The position numbers and the translations under genes are program-made. A stretch of DNA of 64,000 nucleotides from Sciurus carolinensis. Its lineage: Eukaryota > Chordata > Mammalia > Rodentia > Sciuridae. How positions within the stretch are numbered: position 1 is the stretch's first letter; every line of letters starts with the position of its first letter. A model generated the notes under the pieces. That model ran no database searches. It saw only the letters and a list, made by a program, of their open reading frames with translations, and had not been told where the DNA came from. The stretch spans positions 175,587,598 through 175,651,597 of the forward strand of contig NC_062217.1 in assembly GCF_902686445.1 (NCBI RefSeq). Direction: 5' to 3'. Positions 22,001 to 34,074 of this stretch are shown here, piece after piece.

Positions 22001-23820
22001 CTTGCTCACCCAGAAGGGCCCTTCACGGGGGCCTGCTTGTCGTCGACAGTCCAGGGACTTGGCACGCGACAGGGTCCCAGCAGCAAGGCAGGCTGCTGCT
22101 GGAGCCCTCACCTGCTCACTCTCTCTCTGTCTCCCCTGCCAGGTCCGGCCTCTTTGGGCTGCCCCCGCTGGCTCCACTCTGCCTGGCTGACAGTGCCCCT
22201 GCCCTCAGCTGCCATGGCCGGGCCCCCGAGGAGAGGGACGGAGAGGTGACGCCGCTGGGCTGGGGCTCCCCACCTCCTCCCTGCAGGGACCAGCCCCCTG
22301 AGGACCAGCCCCCCAGGACATCCGGCCCTGAGCCGCCCCCGCCCCTCGTGCCGCCGCTGCCCGCCGGGAGCCTGCCCCCCTACCCACCCTACTTTGAAGG
22401 CGCCCCCTTCCCCCACCCGCTCTGGCTCAGGAACACCTACCAGCAGTGGGTGCCACAGCCTCCGCCCAGGACCATCAAGCGGACCCGGCGGCGTCTGTCC
22501 CGTAACCGCGACCCGGGCCGGCTCATCCTGAGCACCATCCGCCTGCGGCCTCGCCAGGTGCTCTGCGAGAAGTGCAAGAGCACCGTGAGTCCCCAGGAGG
22601 CCAGCCCTGGACCCCCTGCTGCCCCCAGGGCCCGCCGCAGGCTGGGCAGCGGCCCAGACAGGGAGCACCCCAAGCCCGAGGAGCCGGAGGATGGCGACCC
22701 CGCGGCTGTGGCCACCGCGAGGAGGAGCAAGAGGGAGCGGCGGGAGGAGGAGAGGACGCCAGGGGAGCAGGTCCCACGCAGCCCCGTCATCAAGATCTCC
22801 TACAGCACCCCGCAGGGCAAGGGCGAGGTGGTCAAGATCCCCTCCCGCGTGCACGGCTCCCTGGAGCCCTTCTGCCCACCGCAGGCCCCGCAGGACGGCA
22901 GCCAGGACCCTGCAGCACCGCGGGACGAGCCCAGGGGCGGCGGGGACCGGCCGCTGGGGGGGCCCTCGGCCGCCATTCCCAAGCTAAAGCTGACGCGGCC
23001 CGTGCCTGCTGGCTTGGACCTGCCACCCCCCAAGATCCGCCTGAAGCCCCACCGCGCAGGGGACGGCGAGAGTGAGCCCCTGTACAGGGCCGAGCTGGTG
23101 GGGGAGCTGAACGGCTGCCAGCCGGGGCCCCGGGCCAGCCCCGCCGCCCTCCCTGCAGACGGCTCTGCCCAGGGGCTGGGGGACTTGTCTTCCGGAAGTT
23201 CCGGCGAGGACGACGACTTCAAGAGGGGTCCTCAAGGAAAACAGGGGCGCGCGGGCCTGGCTCTCCTCGTCAGCTGCCCCGAGGGCAGGGCAGACTGCCC
23301 CAGCGAGTCTGCGTGCAGCAGTGACAGCCTGGACGAGTCCAAGTCCTCCAGCTCCGAGGCCACGTCTGCGGACACGGGGGACCTCTCGTCCGGGGATGGA
23401 GCGGCTGGGCCTGCCTGCTCCAGGGACGCTCGCCAGACAGTCCCACCCCTCACCGTCAGGCTGCACACCCAGAGCGTCTCCAAGTGCGTCACCGAAGACG
23501 GAAGGACAGTGGCCGTGGGGGACGTCGTGTGGGGTAAGGTTCATGGTTTTCCTTGGTGGCCAGCGCGTGTTCTTGACATCAGCCTTGGCCAGAAGGAGGA
23601 CGGAGAGCCCTCTTGGCAAGAAGCGAAAGTCTCATGGTTTGGGTCTCCGACTACGTCGTTCTTGTCTATTTCAAAGCTCTCCCCTTTCTCTGAATTTTTC
23701 AAACTGAGATTTAACCGTAAGAAGAAGGGGATGTATCGGAAAGCTATAACCGAGGCTGCGAATGCCGCGAGACACGTGGCCCCAGAGATCAGGGAGCTCT
23801 TGACCCAGTTTGAGACGTAA
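15922..23820 (+). CDS. PWWP2B: PWWP2B, PWWP domain-containing protein 2B (complete coding region, two coding exons)
   Basis: Exons 15922-16046 and 22143-23820 join in frame (two bases plus one, a Lys codon) to give 600 residues; I recall about 590 in human. The N-terminus MEPRAGCRLPVRVEQVVNGA and C-terminus AARHVAPEIRELLTQFET match the human protein as I know it. In order there is a proline-rich stretch (about 90-130), a basic block with KRTRRRLSRNRDPGR and a CEKC pair (about 150-190), the segment KISYSTPQGKGEVVKIPSRV (about 258-278), a lysine/proline segment (about 320-345), a Ser/acidic run (about 390-402), and the PWWP domain (about 498-590) with P512-W-W-P515. PWWP2A/B are nuclear chromatin proteins. 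The PWWP fold reads H3K36 methylation and DNA, and the family associates with an MTA1-HDAC-RBBP form of NuRD; PWWP2A also binds H2A.Z. The start has a strong Kozak context (AGCATGG). Confidence 0.96.
16685..16935. promoter_or_regulatory. Candidate intronic regulatory island with E-box palindrome
   Basis: An AT-rich patch 640 bp downstream of exon 1, in GC-rich surroundings. It carries GATTAGGCATTAATCATC (homeodomain-like TAAT/ATTA words), TTATCTC (GATA-like) and the 14-bp perfect palindrome AAGTCACGTGACTT (16913-16926), whose core GTCACGTGAC is the ideal site for USF/TFE/MITF-type bHLH-zip factors. CATATG follows at 16930. Regulatory function is inferred. Confidence 0.45.
18225..18285 (+). 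mobile_element. MIR core fragment
   Basis: TTCATTGAGCACCTACTGTGTGC is the conserved MIR core phrase; the flanks are too diverged to extend it far. Confidence 0.55.
22143..23820 (+). CDS. PWWP2B: PWWP2B coding exon 2
   Basis: It follows CCCTGCCAG and encodes residues 42-600. The first 1.35 kb are very GC-rich with many CpGs. From about 23520 the base composition drops towards AT (GGTAAGGTTCATGGTTTTCC), exactly where the PWWP domain begins. The motif Pro-Trp-Trp-Pro is at 23551-23562. The exon extends 18 bases beyond the TAA to the donor at 23839. Confidence 0.95.
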
Positions 23821-25855
23821 CTCTGGCCCCCTGACCAGGTGAGTTTGGCTGCTGACGGTTGTCCCGAGCTCATGCTCATCTGCGTCGAGGCCCAGGGCTG
23901 AGGGCAGGCAGGTGTGCCCCAGCCGTGCTGCCAGCCCGGGAGTGGTTGTCCTTGCTGGTGCTTCTCCCCGAGCTCGGAGGTCTCTGGAGAGGTGTGTTAG
24001 CCAGTCGTGTGGCTGCTGCTTCGGGGCAAGGTTGCGTTCTGCAGCAGTTTTCCAAAGGAGCCCCAAGAAGGGGTCCCTACGCCTCTGCTGGACTTTGGAG
24101 GAAGGGATGGGTCTGGACTGGCCCAGGGCGAGCGCTCTGCACGCCTTCCCAAGGCCTGGAGCAGGGCTGGTTGCACCTGCTGCCCTGCTGTACTTCCCTG
24201 GCATCGTGGCTGGCAGGAGGACGGGGCGAGGTGCGCTTCCTGCCTCGTCCCTGAGTCGTGGTTTAGGTCTCTGTCTACTTCCTTCTTGTCTGTTGGTGGT
24301 CCTTGGCTGGGTCACCTGCCTGGCCACGCGCTCCCCGTCCTGGGAGATTCTCTGCCTGCTCCTGGGGTCGGGGTCTCACACTCCCTGCCTAACTCCAGGA
24401 CAGCTTTCCCAAATGGAGCCTCTGCCACTAGGGTCCTCGCAATGCATGAGGCCAGGGGCATCACCCTGTAGGGGGCATCGCCCCATGGAGTTGGGGGAGT
24501 CGGGTGGCAAGTCTAGCCCCACATAGGGCATCTGGAAAGGCACAGAGGGCTGTGGCCTGCCCTGCACTTGTTGCTGGGCATGTTCATGCCCGACTGGTGA
24601 CCGGTGCCAGACTGCCCGCCACCCCTGCTGGCACCCTCTGTGCTTGTCTTCCCGACTGGGGCCAAGACACGGAGACTCGGCCAGGGGCCTGCAACAGGAC
24701 GAGAGCCATCCATTGCAGCCCCCAGCTGGGCCTCTGCCCTGTCTTGGTGATCTTCAGTGACCAACCTGCCTGGTCCACCTGCTGGCACCACCCACCTAGC
24801 ATCCTGGCTTCCTGGGTGGCCATCCTTCCAGCCTTAGCAGCACTGCCTGATGGCCTGGGAAGGGGGCGGGTCGGTGGCTTCGAGTCCTGTCACTCCTCTG
24901 CCTTGTGCACTGTCCTAAGACAGTGATGAGGTGGTGAGGGCCCGTCATCAAGCTAATTCCCAGGCTGCCTGGCTGTTCAGGCTCTGCCCTGGCCTGTCCT
25001 CTCCACCTGGTCAGTGGGTGCCTCTGCCTCCTTCCCCGGAGTCCAGGCACAAACCTCTTTCCCAACCGGGCTCATTTCCCGTCAGTGCTGGGCCAGGTGG
25101 GTGTGTGGGAGCCAGGCAGGTACACAGACCTGTGGGTGTGGGTGGTAGCCTCTGCACGCCTGCGCCCGTCCTGGGCCACGGCCCCCCATGGGGAGGGGTG
25201 AGAGGAAGGCCGATGGCACTTCCCCCGGGTCTCCCTGCTGAGGTCTGGCCTAGTGGGACCCCTGGCTGCAGCACCTGGTCTGCCTCGCCCTCTGCTCTGT
25301 CCTAGCCCCTGGCTCCACCGCTGGTCTTTGCTCTGACCGAGTCTGGGGGCAGTGCGGATGCTCCCGGCTCCTCTCAAACATGCCCCTTCTGTGTGCCATA
25401 AGCCTGGCTCCGGGAGGAGCGTGGAGACCAGCTCAGCCCTCACAACACGATCTCCAGTCCCCGTCACAGTGGCCGTGGGGACTCAGTTACAGGGGACACA
25501 ACCCCCTGTAGGTTCACCAGAATGGACTGGTGGGCTCTGGGAAGCTCAGCAAGGCAGAGGCTGTAGGTCAGAGAATCCAGCCATGTAGGTTCAGGGCTGG
25601 CTGTGTTTATCCGGAAGCAAAGGAAAAATCTCGCCCGACCGGTTTGCCTGCGCAGAGGCTGCTTCTAGGGCCGTGCTTGGGCCAGAGGCTCTGACCTTGA
25701 GTGTGGAAGTGCTCAGTGTGTCTGCCTAATCTGCATTCTGCTCTTGTTCGCTAAGGCTCAGGTTGGGAGCAAGGTTTCTGCACCCGGGCCATTCATGTGC
25801 CCAGCCCTGCCCAGAGCTCCTGGCTGCAGCCTGAGGCCTCCTGCTTACAGTGGGT

Positions 25856-25895
25856 CGTGGTCTCCTGGTGGACGCTGTGGTCTCCTGGTGGACGC
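25856..25895. repeat. 20-bp tandem duplication
   Basis: GTGGTCTCCTGGTGGACGCT occurs twice in direct succession. Confidence 0.85.
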
Positions 25896-28659
25896 TTGCG
25901 TGGAAGTGTCAGCAGCACTGTGGGGGCAGCCCTCGTCCTGCTCTGGAGGGAAGCTTGGGGGTCCCCCCTGCGGGAAGGTGCAGTGGGGACCTGGGGCTGG
26001 AGCCAGGACAGGCAGGCCTGGTGGGAAGGCCCCCTGCAGCCGTCTGGCGATGGCTGTGCCGGGGGTGGCACAGACACGTGCCAGGAGCAGTGACAGCAGA
26101 TGAGCAAGATCCGCACCCTCCCAGGGCAGAGAGCTCAGCACCGTCCCTGAGACCCTCGCCAGACTGGCGTGGGGGCGCCCTTGGGTCCTCAGGGGGACGC
26201 TGCCAGGATGTGTGGCACTGGAGTGGTGGACTGGCCCTGCTCCTGTGAGCCCTGGCCCAGGCGCGTCCTGGGATGACAGCAGCTCCTGGCCCGCGGCTGA
26301 AGGAGCCATGCCGTGTGCAGTGCTGCAGCCTCTGGGTGACCGTGGCTGGGCCGGGCTGAGTGACGCACTGGCAGCCTCCTCTGTCTTGGCACAGGGATGA
26401 GGGGCTGGAGGCCAGCTCTCAGGGGGTCCCTGTGCCTGGGAGCAGGGTGCACACCCCTGTGGATGGACAGGCACCCTGTCCCTGCCCGTGGTGCTGCGTG
26501 GGGCCCTAGAGGAGCTGGCTGGCCGGCTTTGTCCTAGCAACAGGACAAAGGGACCCAGAGACCTTGCGCAAGGCCTGTCTACACCGCATCTCCTGGACCA
26601 GCTGGCCTGGAGGGGTTGTTCGGGGTGCTCGAGGCCATGGCACTGGTGCTCGCCAGCCTTTGGTCCTGTCCACCTGCCCCACCTAATCTGTCCACACCCC
26701 TGAGGGCAAACAACGCCGGTGAGGCCTAGAGGGCGGGCAGAGTCATGGAGGTCCTCACCCTGAGGGTATGTCTGGGGTCACGACCGGGGTCACAGTCACA
26801 CAGGGGTCACAGAGAAGGAAGGCAGGAAGCCCTGGGGCAGAGCAGCAGTGGGAACTTTGGCCTGGACTGGGATCTGGGAAGGCTTCCGAGAGGAGGCAAC
26901 AGAAGCCCAGATCCTGAATGGAGAGCCAATCAGGAGCCCACAGGATGCGGGTGGTGTGGAAGGCAGAAGGAGCACTTTCCAAGGGCTGGCCCCGCTCCAG
27001 GGGCCTTGGGCCTGCTGGGCCCAGACGCAGGCTCTGCCTGGGGGTCTGCGTGTGGCCAGTGAGCAGCTCCTGTTTGTGGACAGGCCCTGCTTTGAGCAGG
27101 TGTGAGGCTGGTGCCAGGGCCTGGTGACGTGCACCCAGTGTGCCCTGTCTGCTGTGGGAACTGGGGGTGCCACCTCTTGCCCACGATGGCGGTCTGAACT
27201 GGGGGTGGCTGCAGTGCTCTGGCGAGGAGGTGCCCCAGGGTCTAGCAGGAGCACCTCAGGGTGGAAAGCTCGGCACCCAGGGCTGGGGCGAGGGGTGGAC
27301 CCACATCTGGGGCGACGGACCAGGTCAGACCTGTAGGGCGGTGGGGGGCTGCTTGAGGGCGGGCCTTGGAGCAAGAGAGGTGGGGAGGCAACAGGATGGC
27401 GAGCGGCAGTTCGCGGGCAGGACGAGGGTCTGGCAGAGAGTGGGCAGTGCTGGCCAGTGTGGGGAGAGGTGGCCTGCCAGGACCGCAGGGTCAACTTTGC
27501 AGCTGACCCTGATTGAATGGGAACCTCGCCCGTGGCCCTGCGAGGGTCAGGGTGCCAGGTGAGCAGTCACCCCGGGCAAGCCCGGGGGAAGTCTTCCCGA
27601 GGATGGGCCAGACACACCCCTGCCCATGTGCTCTGGGAGCTGCAGGGGCCAATGGAGACCCTTCCATGACACTCTGGAGCCCAGACCCCTCCTGAGGCAG
27701 AGCCACAGAGTGGGCAGGTGGTCAGGTCCTGCACGAGGCTGTGGCTGCGTCTGGGGGTGGGCTGGGAGCCACAGCTCCTCCCTGGAGGGGGCAGAGGGCC
27801 GTCCCAGGCCCGAGAGAGGCCCCCTGTCTGTGGTAGGCGCTTCCCGGCTGGGGCAGAACACCCTTGTGCACTCTGACCACAGGGGTCCGGCTCCATGCTC
27901 CACCGAGCTGCCAGCTTGTCCGCGGGCCTCTGGGCAGCCTGCTGCTTGGTGTGAACTTCCTGTGGCCACAGTAGCAAACGACCACAGAAGGGGGCCAGGG
28001 GCATTCATTCCCACAGCCCTGCAGTCAGAAGCCTGACACCAAGCTGTGGGCAGGGCCGTGCAGCCTCTGAAGACTCTGGGGAGGGTCCTTCCTGCCTTCC
28101 CAGCACCTGGGGGCTCCAGCTCTGGCCAGCAACCACTCACCCCTCTCTGCTCCACATCGTTGGCTCTTCCTCCTCCAGGTAGTGCCCGGTCTGGGGCCAG
28201 GACCTGCTCTGGACCCCCTTCCCCTCGTTCCTCCTCTCCATGGTCCAGTTCCCCATGTGTGTATCTGTGGGTGCAGGAGGTCCACTCCAGCCTCTGGCAG
28301 GGGGCACAACCCAGCCTCGGCCAGGCCTGCCCGGGGCCGTCAGGTGCTGGCCCTGCTCGGGCAGGGTGGAGCTCGTGGGCCGGAGGGTCTGAGGGGTTTG
28401 TGCAGAAGGCAGAAAGCCTTTGTCCCAGAGGGCCTGCGGGGGCTGGGAAGGCTCTGCCGGCCCCAGGCCTGGGAGCACCCCACCCGCCTCCCCCACAAGG
28501 TTGGTTCCCCAGGGATATTGTGAGGATATAGATCCGCAGCCAGTGCGTATGGCAGGTGCGGATCCACAGTGGGAGCCTGGCGCCCCTGACTCGCCCTGCT
28601 GGTGTGTGAACAGCACCCTTCAGCTGGGCCCAGCCAGCCAGCTCCTCCTCCAGGCTCTA

Positions 28660-28665
28660 AATAAA
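28660..28665 (+). terminator. AATAAA, possible alternative poly(A) signal
   Basis: AATAAAATG lies inside the possible PWWP2B 3'UTR intron. The downstream sequence CCTCCTTCTCCTG is not a good GU-rich element, so this is a weak candidate. Confidence 0.2.
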
Positions 28666-29842
28666 ATGTCCTCCTTCTCCTGAAGACGGCTGTCCGCCGA
28701 CTTCCACGTTGCTTTTAGGGAATCCAGGTCCTCCACGAAGGTTGTAATTATTTTGTTCCAGAAGGAAACTAAGGCCTGTAATTCTGAGCCTGCTGCGGGG
28801 GCTCCATCCATCCCACCCCAGCTCCCCGCAGCTGCCCCTGCCACCTCCCCTGGCTATCCGGTGGGCCCCTGTGGGCAGGTGGGGCAGGCAGTTCTGGGGT
28901 GCTCTTCCAGGAGCTGGGTTTCTGGGGTGCAGTGGTCTTGGCGTGCCCCCTGCCTGTCTACACCCTTGGGCCCAAGGGCAGCCCCTCTCTCAGTGAGATG
29001 TCTGAATGCCAGGTGCTTCTTGGGTCCCCCACAAGCATGTAAATCTGCACGTGTAGAAGTTGGTATGTGCACACCCAACATTATTTCAAAAAAGAACGTC
29101 TGTGGTGTGTGGCATCATACTGTGTTATAACCCCCCAGGAGGGGACCCTGCACAGCGCCAGCAGGTTGTGAGCGCCGCCGCGCGGTTCTGGCAGGCCCTT
29201 CCTGTGTCACTTGGCTCCCCATGTGGAGACTCTTGCCCTCTCACTGCCTCGCGTTTGTCGACTCGGGTTTCCATGTGTAAGATTCCTGGGTTCTGGAGAT
29301 CCAGTCTCTTGTGCTTCTCTGAGCAGGCCCATGGCCCCCCACTGCCTCCCTCCTGGCCCCGGGTCCACCCAGCCCCTCCCGTGGCTCCGCGCCCTGGTTT
29401 GTCCCTCGGGTCTCAGCAGAGCAGGTTCACAGGTGCCCTGGCCTGGGGGCCTGAGCAGCAGCTCACAGCCGGTCCCCGAGTCCCCGACCCCCATGTGGAT
29501 ACTGCCTCCTGCCTCCTCTCCCGTGAGTCTCATAAGGGCAGGGATGCTCTCTGGGCAGGATGCTGCTGGCCTCTGGTGCCCAGACACTGGTGTGCAGGGA
29601 GGGGGTGGGTCCCAGGATCTGCCTGGCGGCATCAGGGCTTCTCTTGCCAGGAGAGGGAAGGTGTCTCTGAAGGCCACTGTTGTGGGTTGGCGAGGTCCTG
29701 GTCATCTCCTCTCCAGGCCTGTCCTGCACTTTCCTAATGAGGACCACGGCTGGAGGACGTCTGACATTTCCAGATCTGCGCTGCTGTTGGTGGAGAGGGA
29801 TGCAGCGGTTCTGGGTGGGTCTGCAGTGGAGCATGGCTGCCT

Positions 29843-29898
29843 CGACTTGGCCCTCTTAAACCCTGGAGTCCGACTTGGCCCTCTTAAACCCTGGAGTC
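29843..29898. repeat. 28-bp tandem duplication
   Basis: CGACTTGGCCCTCTTAAACC plus eight more bases is repeated exactly once, at 29843-29870 and 29871-29898, with no differences. It is probably recent. Confidence 0.95.
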
Positions 29899-32800
29899 CC
29901 AGGTAGAAGGGCAGAGGAGGCTGTTTCCAGGTATGGCTGTCCTCCACCCAGAGCCCACAGAGAGCCTGCAGAGGCCCTCTTGGTCAGACCTTGCCAGCAG
30001 CCCTGGCCATTCACAGAAGTTTGCAAGGGGCACCCTGCCCAGGGTGACTGACTGTCCTCAGATGCTCTCCAGCCTGGGTGTTAGCCTGGGCCTCAGCACC
30101 CGCCTCACAGATCAACCACTGAATGACTTGGGAGGGGTCTGCAGACCCCTGGGCCTCACCCTCACCTGTGAGGGATGTGCTGGTACCCGGGGGACACTGC
30201 TGGTTGGTGACCAAGGAGGACACATTGAGGAGGTGGTATGGCCTCAGGGAGGCTGATGGGCCTGACTGCTAAGCCTGGCTGCAGGCTGGGGGGGCATGGT
30301 GGTGACCAGGGCTGACCCAGGAGCAGGGGTACTTGTGCCCATCAGCCCCTGCAGCACCAAAGAGCAGGCAAGCATGGTGCAGGTGCCATGGCCAGGAATG
30401 CCAGCACGCTGGTCACACCTGCCAGTGGTGTGGGCAGCAGCTCAGTCCAGGGGTGTGAGCATCGCCGTGAGAGAACAGATCTGTGGTGGGGTGCTGTGAC
30501 CTGACCTCTCCAGGGCACAGCAATGCTGGACGGTTCTGCAGGGGAACTGAGTCAGGGCCTCAGCTGGGTGAGTGTGGGACCTTGCTCACCTGGGCCCTCC
30601 CGCCAAGTCTGTGCTCTGGTTTGGACACAGCTTGTCCTCCCTGTGGGGAGTGAGGTCAGCGTTGGGAGGTGGGGGTCGGGCCTGGACCGAGGCGAATGGG
30701 CAATGTAACCATCTGACCCCAGGCCCCCTCCGGCACCTCTCCCAGATGCTCAGTCTTCTGTCCACGTGATGCTGTGAGTCAGGCCTGCACAAGCCAAGTC
30801 TCGGCCTCATGGGGTCCCTCCTCAGGCTCAGTCGGGCTCCAGAAGAAGGGGCTCCCCGTAGACGTGTCCCAGACCAAGTGGCCCATCCTGGCCTGCCCAG
30901 CTTTCCCGAGGCTCCCTGTTCCCCATCACTGTCCTCAGGCCACTCCTATCCACTCTGTGAGACTGGATGCCAGGGCTGGTGCCTCGCCACTTCCTGGGCG
31001 CACCTGGGTGAGCTCCCTCCCTTTGTAAGAGAGGCTCTGTGCCCCGCCCTTGCTCAGCACTGGGGAGGGGTCATGCAGATCACACAGGCAGCCTGGCTGG
31101 GGCCAGCTGTCCACCCTGTCTTGGGCCCCTGCAAAAGGCAGGTGCTGGCATTGGATGCTGGGTGGTGGGCTCAGTCTCGCAGCAGTGGGCAGGGTCTCTA
31201 GACAGGCCAAGGCCTCTACAGTTCCACTGTCTGCAAGAGTGCAGGGTGACTGGGAAACCAGGCTGCTGACCGACTCACCCGTCCTTCCCTGGAGCCGAGT
31301 GTTTGCCCAACCCCAGCTCCTGCAAGGGAGCGAGGTGGGCAGGGGCACACCCTGCCAAGCCCCTGTGACTCGCAGAGGTGGCCCCCTGTGTCCCGGAGGT
31401 TGCTGGCAAAGGGCTCTGCCCGCCTCACACCTGGTAGCACTGCCCATCAAGGTAGTCTGCTCTTGGGTTGCTGAGTCCCTCGGCAGGGCTGTGTTTGGTG
31501 GGAATCAGCCCCTGCAGTCTCCATGCCTGGGAATGGTGTGTGTGAGGCCTGCAAGCATCGCTCGCCAGAGTGCCCGGCCCACTTTACCAAGGCTGGGCAG
31601 GATTGCTCTGGGTAAGGGTGTTCACCGCTGAGCTCCCAGCAGCAAGAGGCAGCAGCAGGAAATGGGGCCTGTCCTGCACACCTCAAAGCCAGGCTGCCTG
31701 GTGGGCAGGGCACCTCCTATCCCAAGACACTGAGGAGTGTCACCTAGCAGGGGTCTAACCTGACTATGCTGTGGGTTCTGCTGTGGCCCTGCCTGGTGGC
31801 CTCTTCAGGTGCAGTCTGGTCTTTTGTGGACCTGGGCAGGTGCACTTGCAGCCTCCTGGGACTATTGGACATGGAGGTTGCTGTGCTGCCTTGAATGTTC
31901 CCATGGTCTTCCTCACCTCTCTGCCTGTCCAGTGGCCAATGTGGCCTCATGTGGGAAGGTCTGTGGAGGCCAGGTGCCCCACTGGGGCCAGGCCTCTCTT
32001 TAGCAGAGGGTCCTTTTGGGTGTCAGCCCGCCTCTCATGGCCTGTCTCCCCGGAGGGGGAGATGGGGGTTCCCAACAGCTGACCAGCCCCACTGAGCAGC
32101 TGAGTGGAGAGGAGACTGAACGTCCCCGCTGTGGGGTGCTCGTCAGACTCCTGGAAGGCCCATGGCCTCCAGCTCCTCTCCAGACTCCCGCGGAAAAGCA
32201 GTGGTCCTGAGCTCACTTGCAGAGAGCTCCTGGATGCACGTCTAGTGATGTTCCGTGGGACGTGCTAGTTGTGGCCTCCTCCTTAGAGTCCACTATGAAA
32301 GGAAGTGGGCTGGGCTCCGAGGACGCCTTCTCCGGGTTCCCGCGTGGTGGCTCCTGACTCTTGACCTGTCAGCCTACTTGTAGTTGGTGACTTCTTCCTG
32401 TAGCGGAGGAGGAGTTCGCCTTCTGTCCCCAGCTCCCAGCCGCATGCATGCACTGCGGCTGAACAGGGACAACTGTGCTCGCCCTGCCCGGAGCAGTGGA
32501 CGCGCTTGACCCCAGGCCCTCTGCTCTCAGGCTGGTCCTGTCCTGGCCTTCGATCTCATGGGCACCGTGGTCCTGCCCCTCCTTTGTCCCCAGCTCTTGG
32601 CCCCTTCGCCCACGAGGGGCTTGTTTCCATGTGACATTGCCGTGTGGCACACTTCCCTCCAGTGTCTCCACACAGCGCCCATGGTTAGGCCTCACAACTC
32701 TCTGTGCCCACTGGCCCGCAGTGTTGGCCAGGCTGGGACAACCAAGGAGGACAGGACAGTGGGGGCTGCCTCCCACACATGCTCTCTCCTACCCTGGGAC

Positions 32801-34048
32801 CCCCTGTGCCAGAGGGATGTGTCCTGGTGGAGGGGGACCCTGAGACACCCCCAGGCTCAGCTACTGAAGGAACATGTCCCTTCAAGGGCCACCAGTGCAC
32901 ATGAGGGCCCCCAAGAGGGTCACAAAGGTTTTCCCTGCACAGTGAGCCTGTGGCCAGAAGGATCCAGAACAGCGGGCTGTCCCTCACACCCGAGTGACTT
33001 GCCCTACTGCTGGACTTGGGCTGGCCCCATGGTCCAGGCTCTCCAGCCTTTGAAGACCCTCCCCTTTCCTCACGCATGGCCAGGCCATGGGCACCCAAGG
33101 GCGGGGCAGGTGGGACTCGTGGTCGTGGAAGGGCTAGTGGGAGCTGGGGACCTCTGGGGGTCCCTGGAGAGTTGCAGAGCCCAAGGTGGCTGGCTCGGAA
33201 GATCTGCGGCCGGCTCTGGCCTGGCGCTGGGCCCCGAGGGGCCTGCCTTGCAGCCCTCGCCTCCACGTAACCTGTGCCCTTTCTGCTTCCCCGAGGTCGG
33301 CGACGGTGAGGGCACGGCTGTTATCCTGGAGCTCCTGACTGCCGTCCGAGGGACCCCATGTGCCTTCTGGCCGGCTGTGTGTGGAAGCACTCTGGGCACA
33401 GTGGTCAGCTGGTGCAAAGCCCCCAGAGCAGCAGGTGTGTCCAGGGAGGGGACAGGCCAAGGGCACAGCGGCTCCTCTCAGCTGAATGTGTCCAAGCCCA
33501 TGGCTCAGGCCACGGCGTTCCCGGCGGGAAGTAACCAGGAACTCAGTGACATGCTTGCTGCTTTCTGTGTTGGGTGCAGGCAGCCGCCAGGCTCAGGCAT
33601 CGCCACACAGGAGCAGGGCCTGCCTCCCTGGCCAGTCCAGCCACTGGCGTGGGCAGCCATGCCCAGCCACGGAGTGCCCTCCAGGCATGTCTGTCCTGGC
33701 TGCTCAGCTTGGGCTGCCCCGAAGGCTGGAGGAAAACCAAACTGCACGTGTGGGTGTCCTTCCCCAGCCCTTGGGTGCAGAATTGTAGGGCACCCGAGAG
33801 CCGGGGACCTGCCCAGTCTCCCCCACGTCCTCCCAGAGCATGGGGCCACCTGCAAGGCCACCCTGTCCTGGAGATGCTGCTTCCAGCTGCCAGCGCGGTG
33901 AGGAGGAGGTGAGGGGCAGGCCTCGCAAAGGCGCTGCCGTTGAGAGGAGAGCATTCCCTCCCCGTCACTTTAAAGACCAAAAGGAAAAAGAAAGAAAAGG
34001 AAAAGAGAAAACCCGTCTTCTGCTCTTTCTTTGTTTAAATGTAAAAAG

Positions 34049-34054
34049 AATAAA
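34049..34054 (+). terminator. PWWP2B: AATAAA, likely end of the PWWP2B transcript
   Basis: AATAAA is followed by GTCTGTGTCGAGGTTCTG, a good GU-rich downstream element, and preceded by a T-rich, then A-rich stretch (33980-34045). It lies about 10.2 kb after the 3'UTR donor, which fits a separate last exon. Assignment to PWWP2B is by position and strand. Confidence 0.4.
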
Positions 34055-34074
34055 GTCTGTGTCGAGGTTCTGCC

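Larger units (their letters stand above)
16047..22142 (+). other. PWWP2B: PWWP2B intron 1
   Basis: This 6.1-kb intron runs from GTGAGC to CCCTGCCAG. It holds the CpG-island tail, the AT-rich candidate regulatory island at 16685-16935, a short MIR-like relic at 18225-18285, and otherwise unique GC-rich sequence. No additional coding exon is apparent. Confidence 0.85.
23839..34048 (+). other. PWWP2B: PWWP2B 3'UTR intron and probable last exon; boundaries unresolved
   Basis: CCAG/GTGAGT at 23839 is a near-perfect donor just after the stop codon, so the mRNA must continue in a downstream exon. One candidate acceptor is CTGTGTTGGGTGCAG/G (AG at 33578-33579), giving a last exon of about 490 bases ending after the AATAAA at 34049. 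Human PWWP2B, from memory, also has a separate 3'UTR exon roughly 10 kb on. The rest of the stretch is unique GC-rich sequence with two small direct duplications (25856-25895, 29843-29898) and a protein-like minus-strand frame at 28620-28844. Confidence 0.4.

Noticed and set aside
21988..22142. In-frame upstream extension of PWWP2B exon 2 as an alternative N-terminus
   Set aside because: It is intron sequence ending in a good acceptor (CCCTGCCAG), and exon 1 joins in frame to give the known N-terminus.
22108..23619. Long minus-strand frames opposite PWWP2B exon 2
   Set aside because: Shadow frames of a GC-rich coding exon; the + strand product is clearly PWWP2B.
32558..33901. 447-codon + frame downstream of PWWP2B
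   Set aside because: No recognisable domain, Pro/Gly/Ala/Cys-rich composition and many overlapping frames. It is better explained as GC-rich noncoding or 3'UTR sequence.
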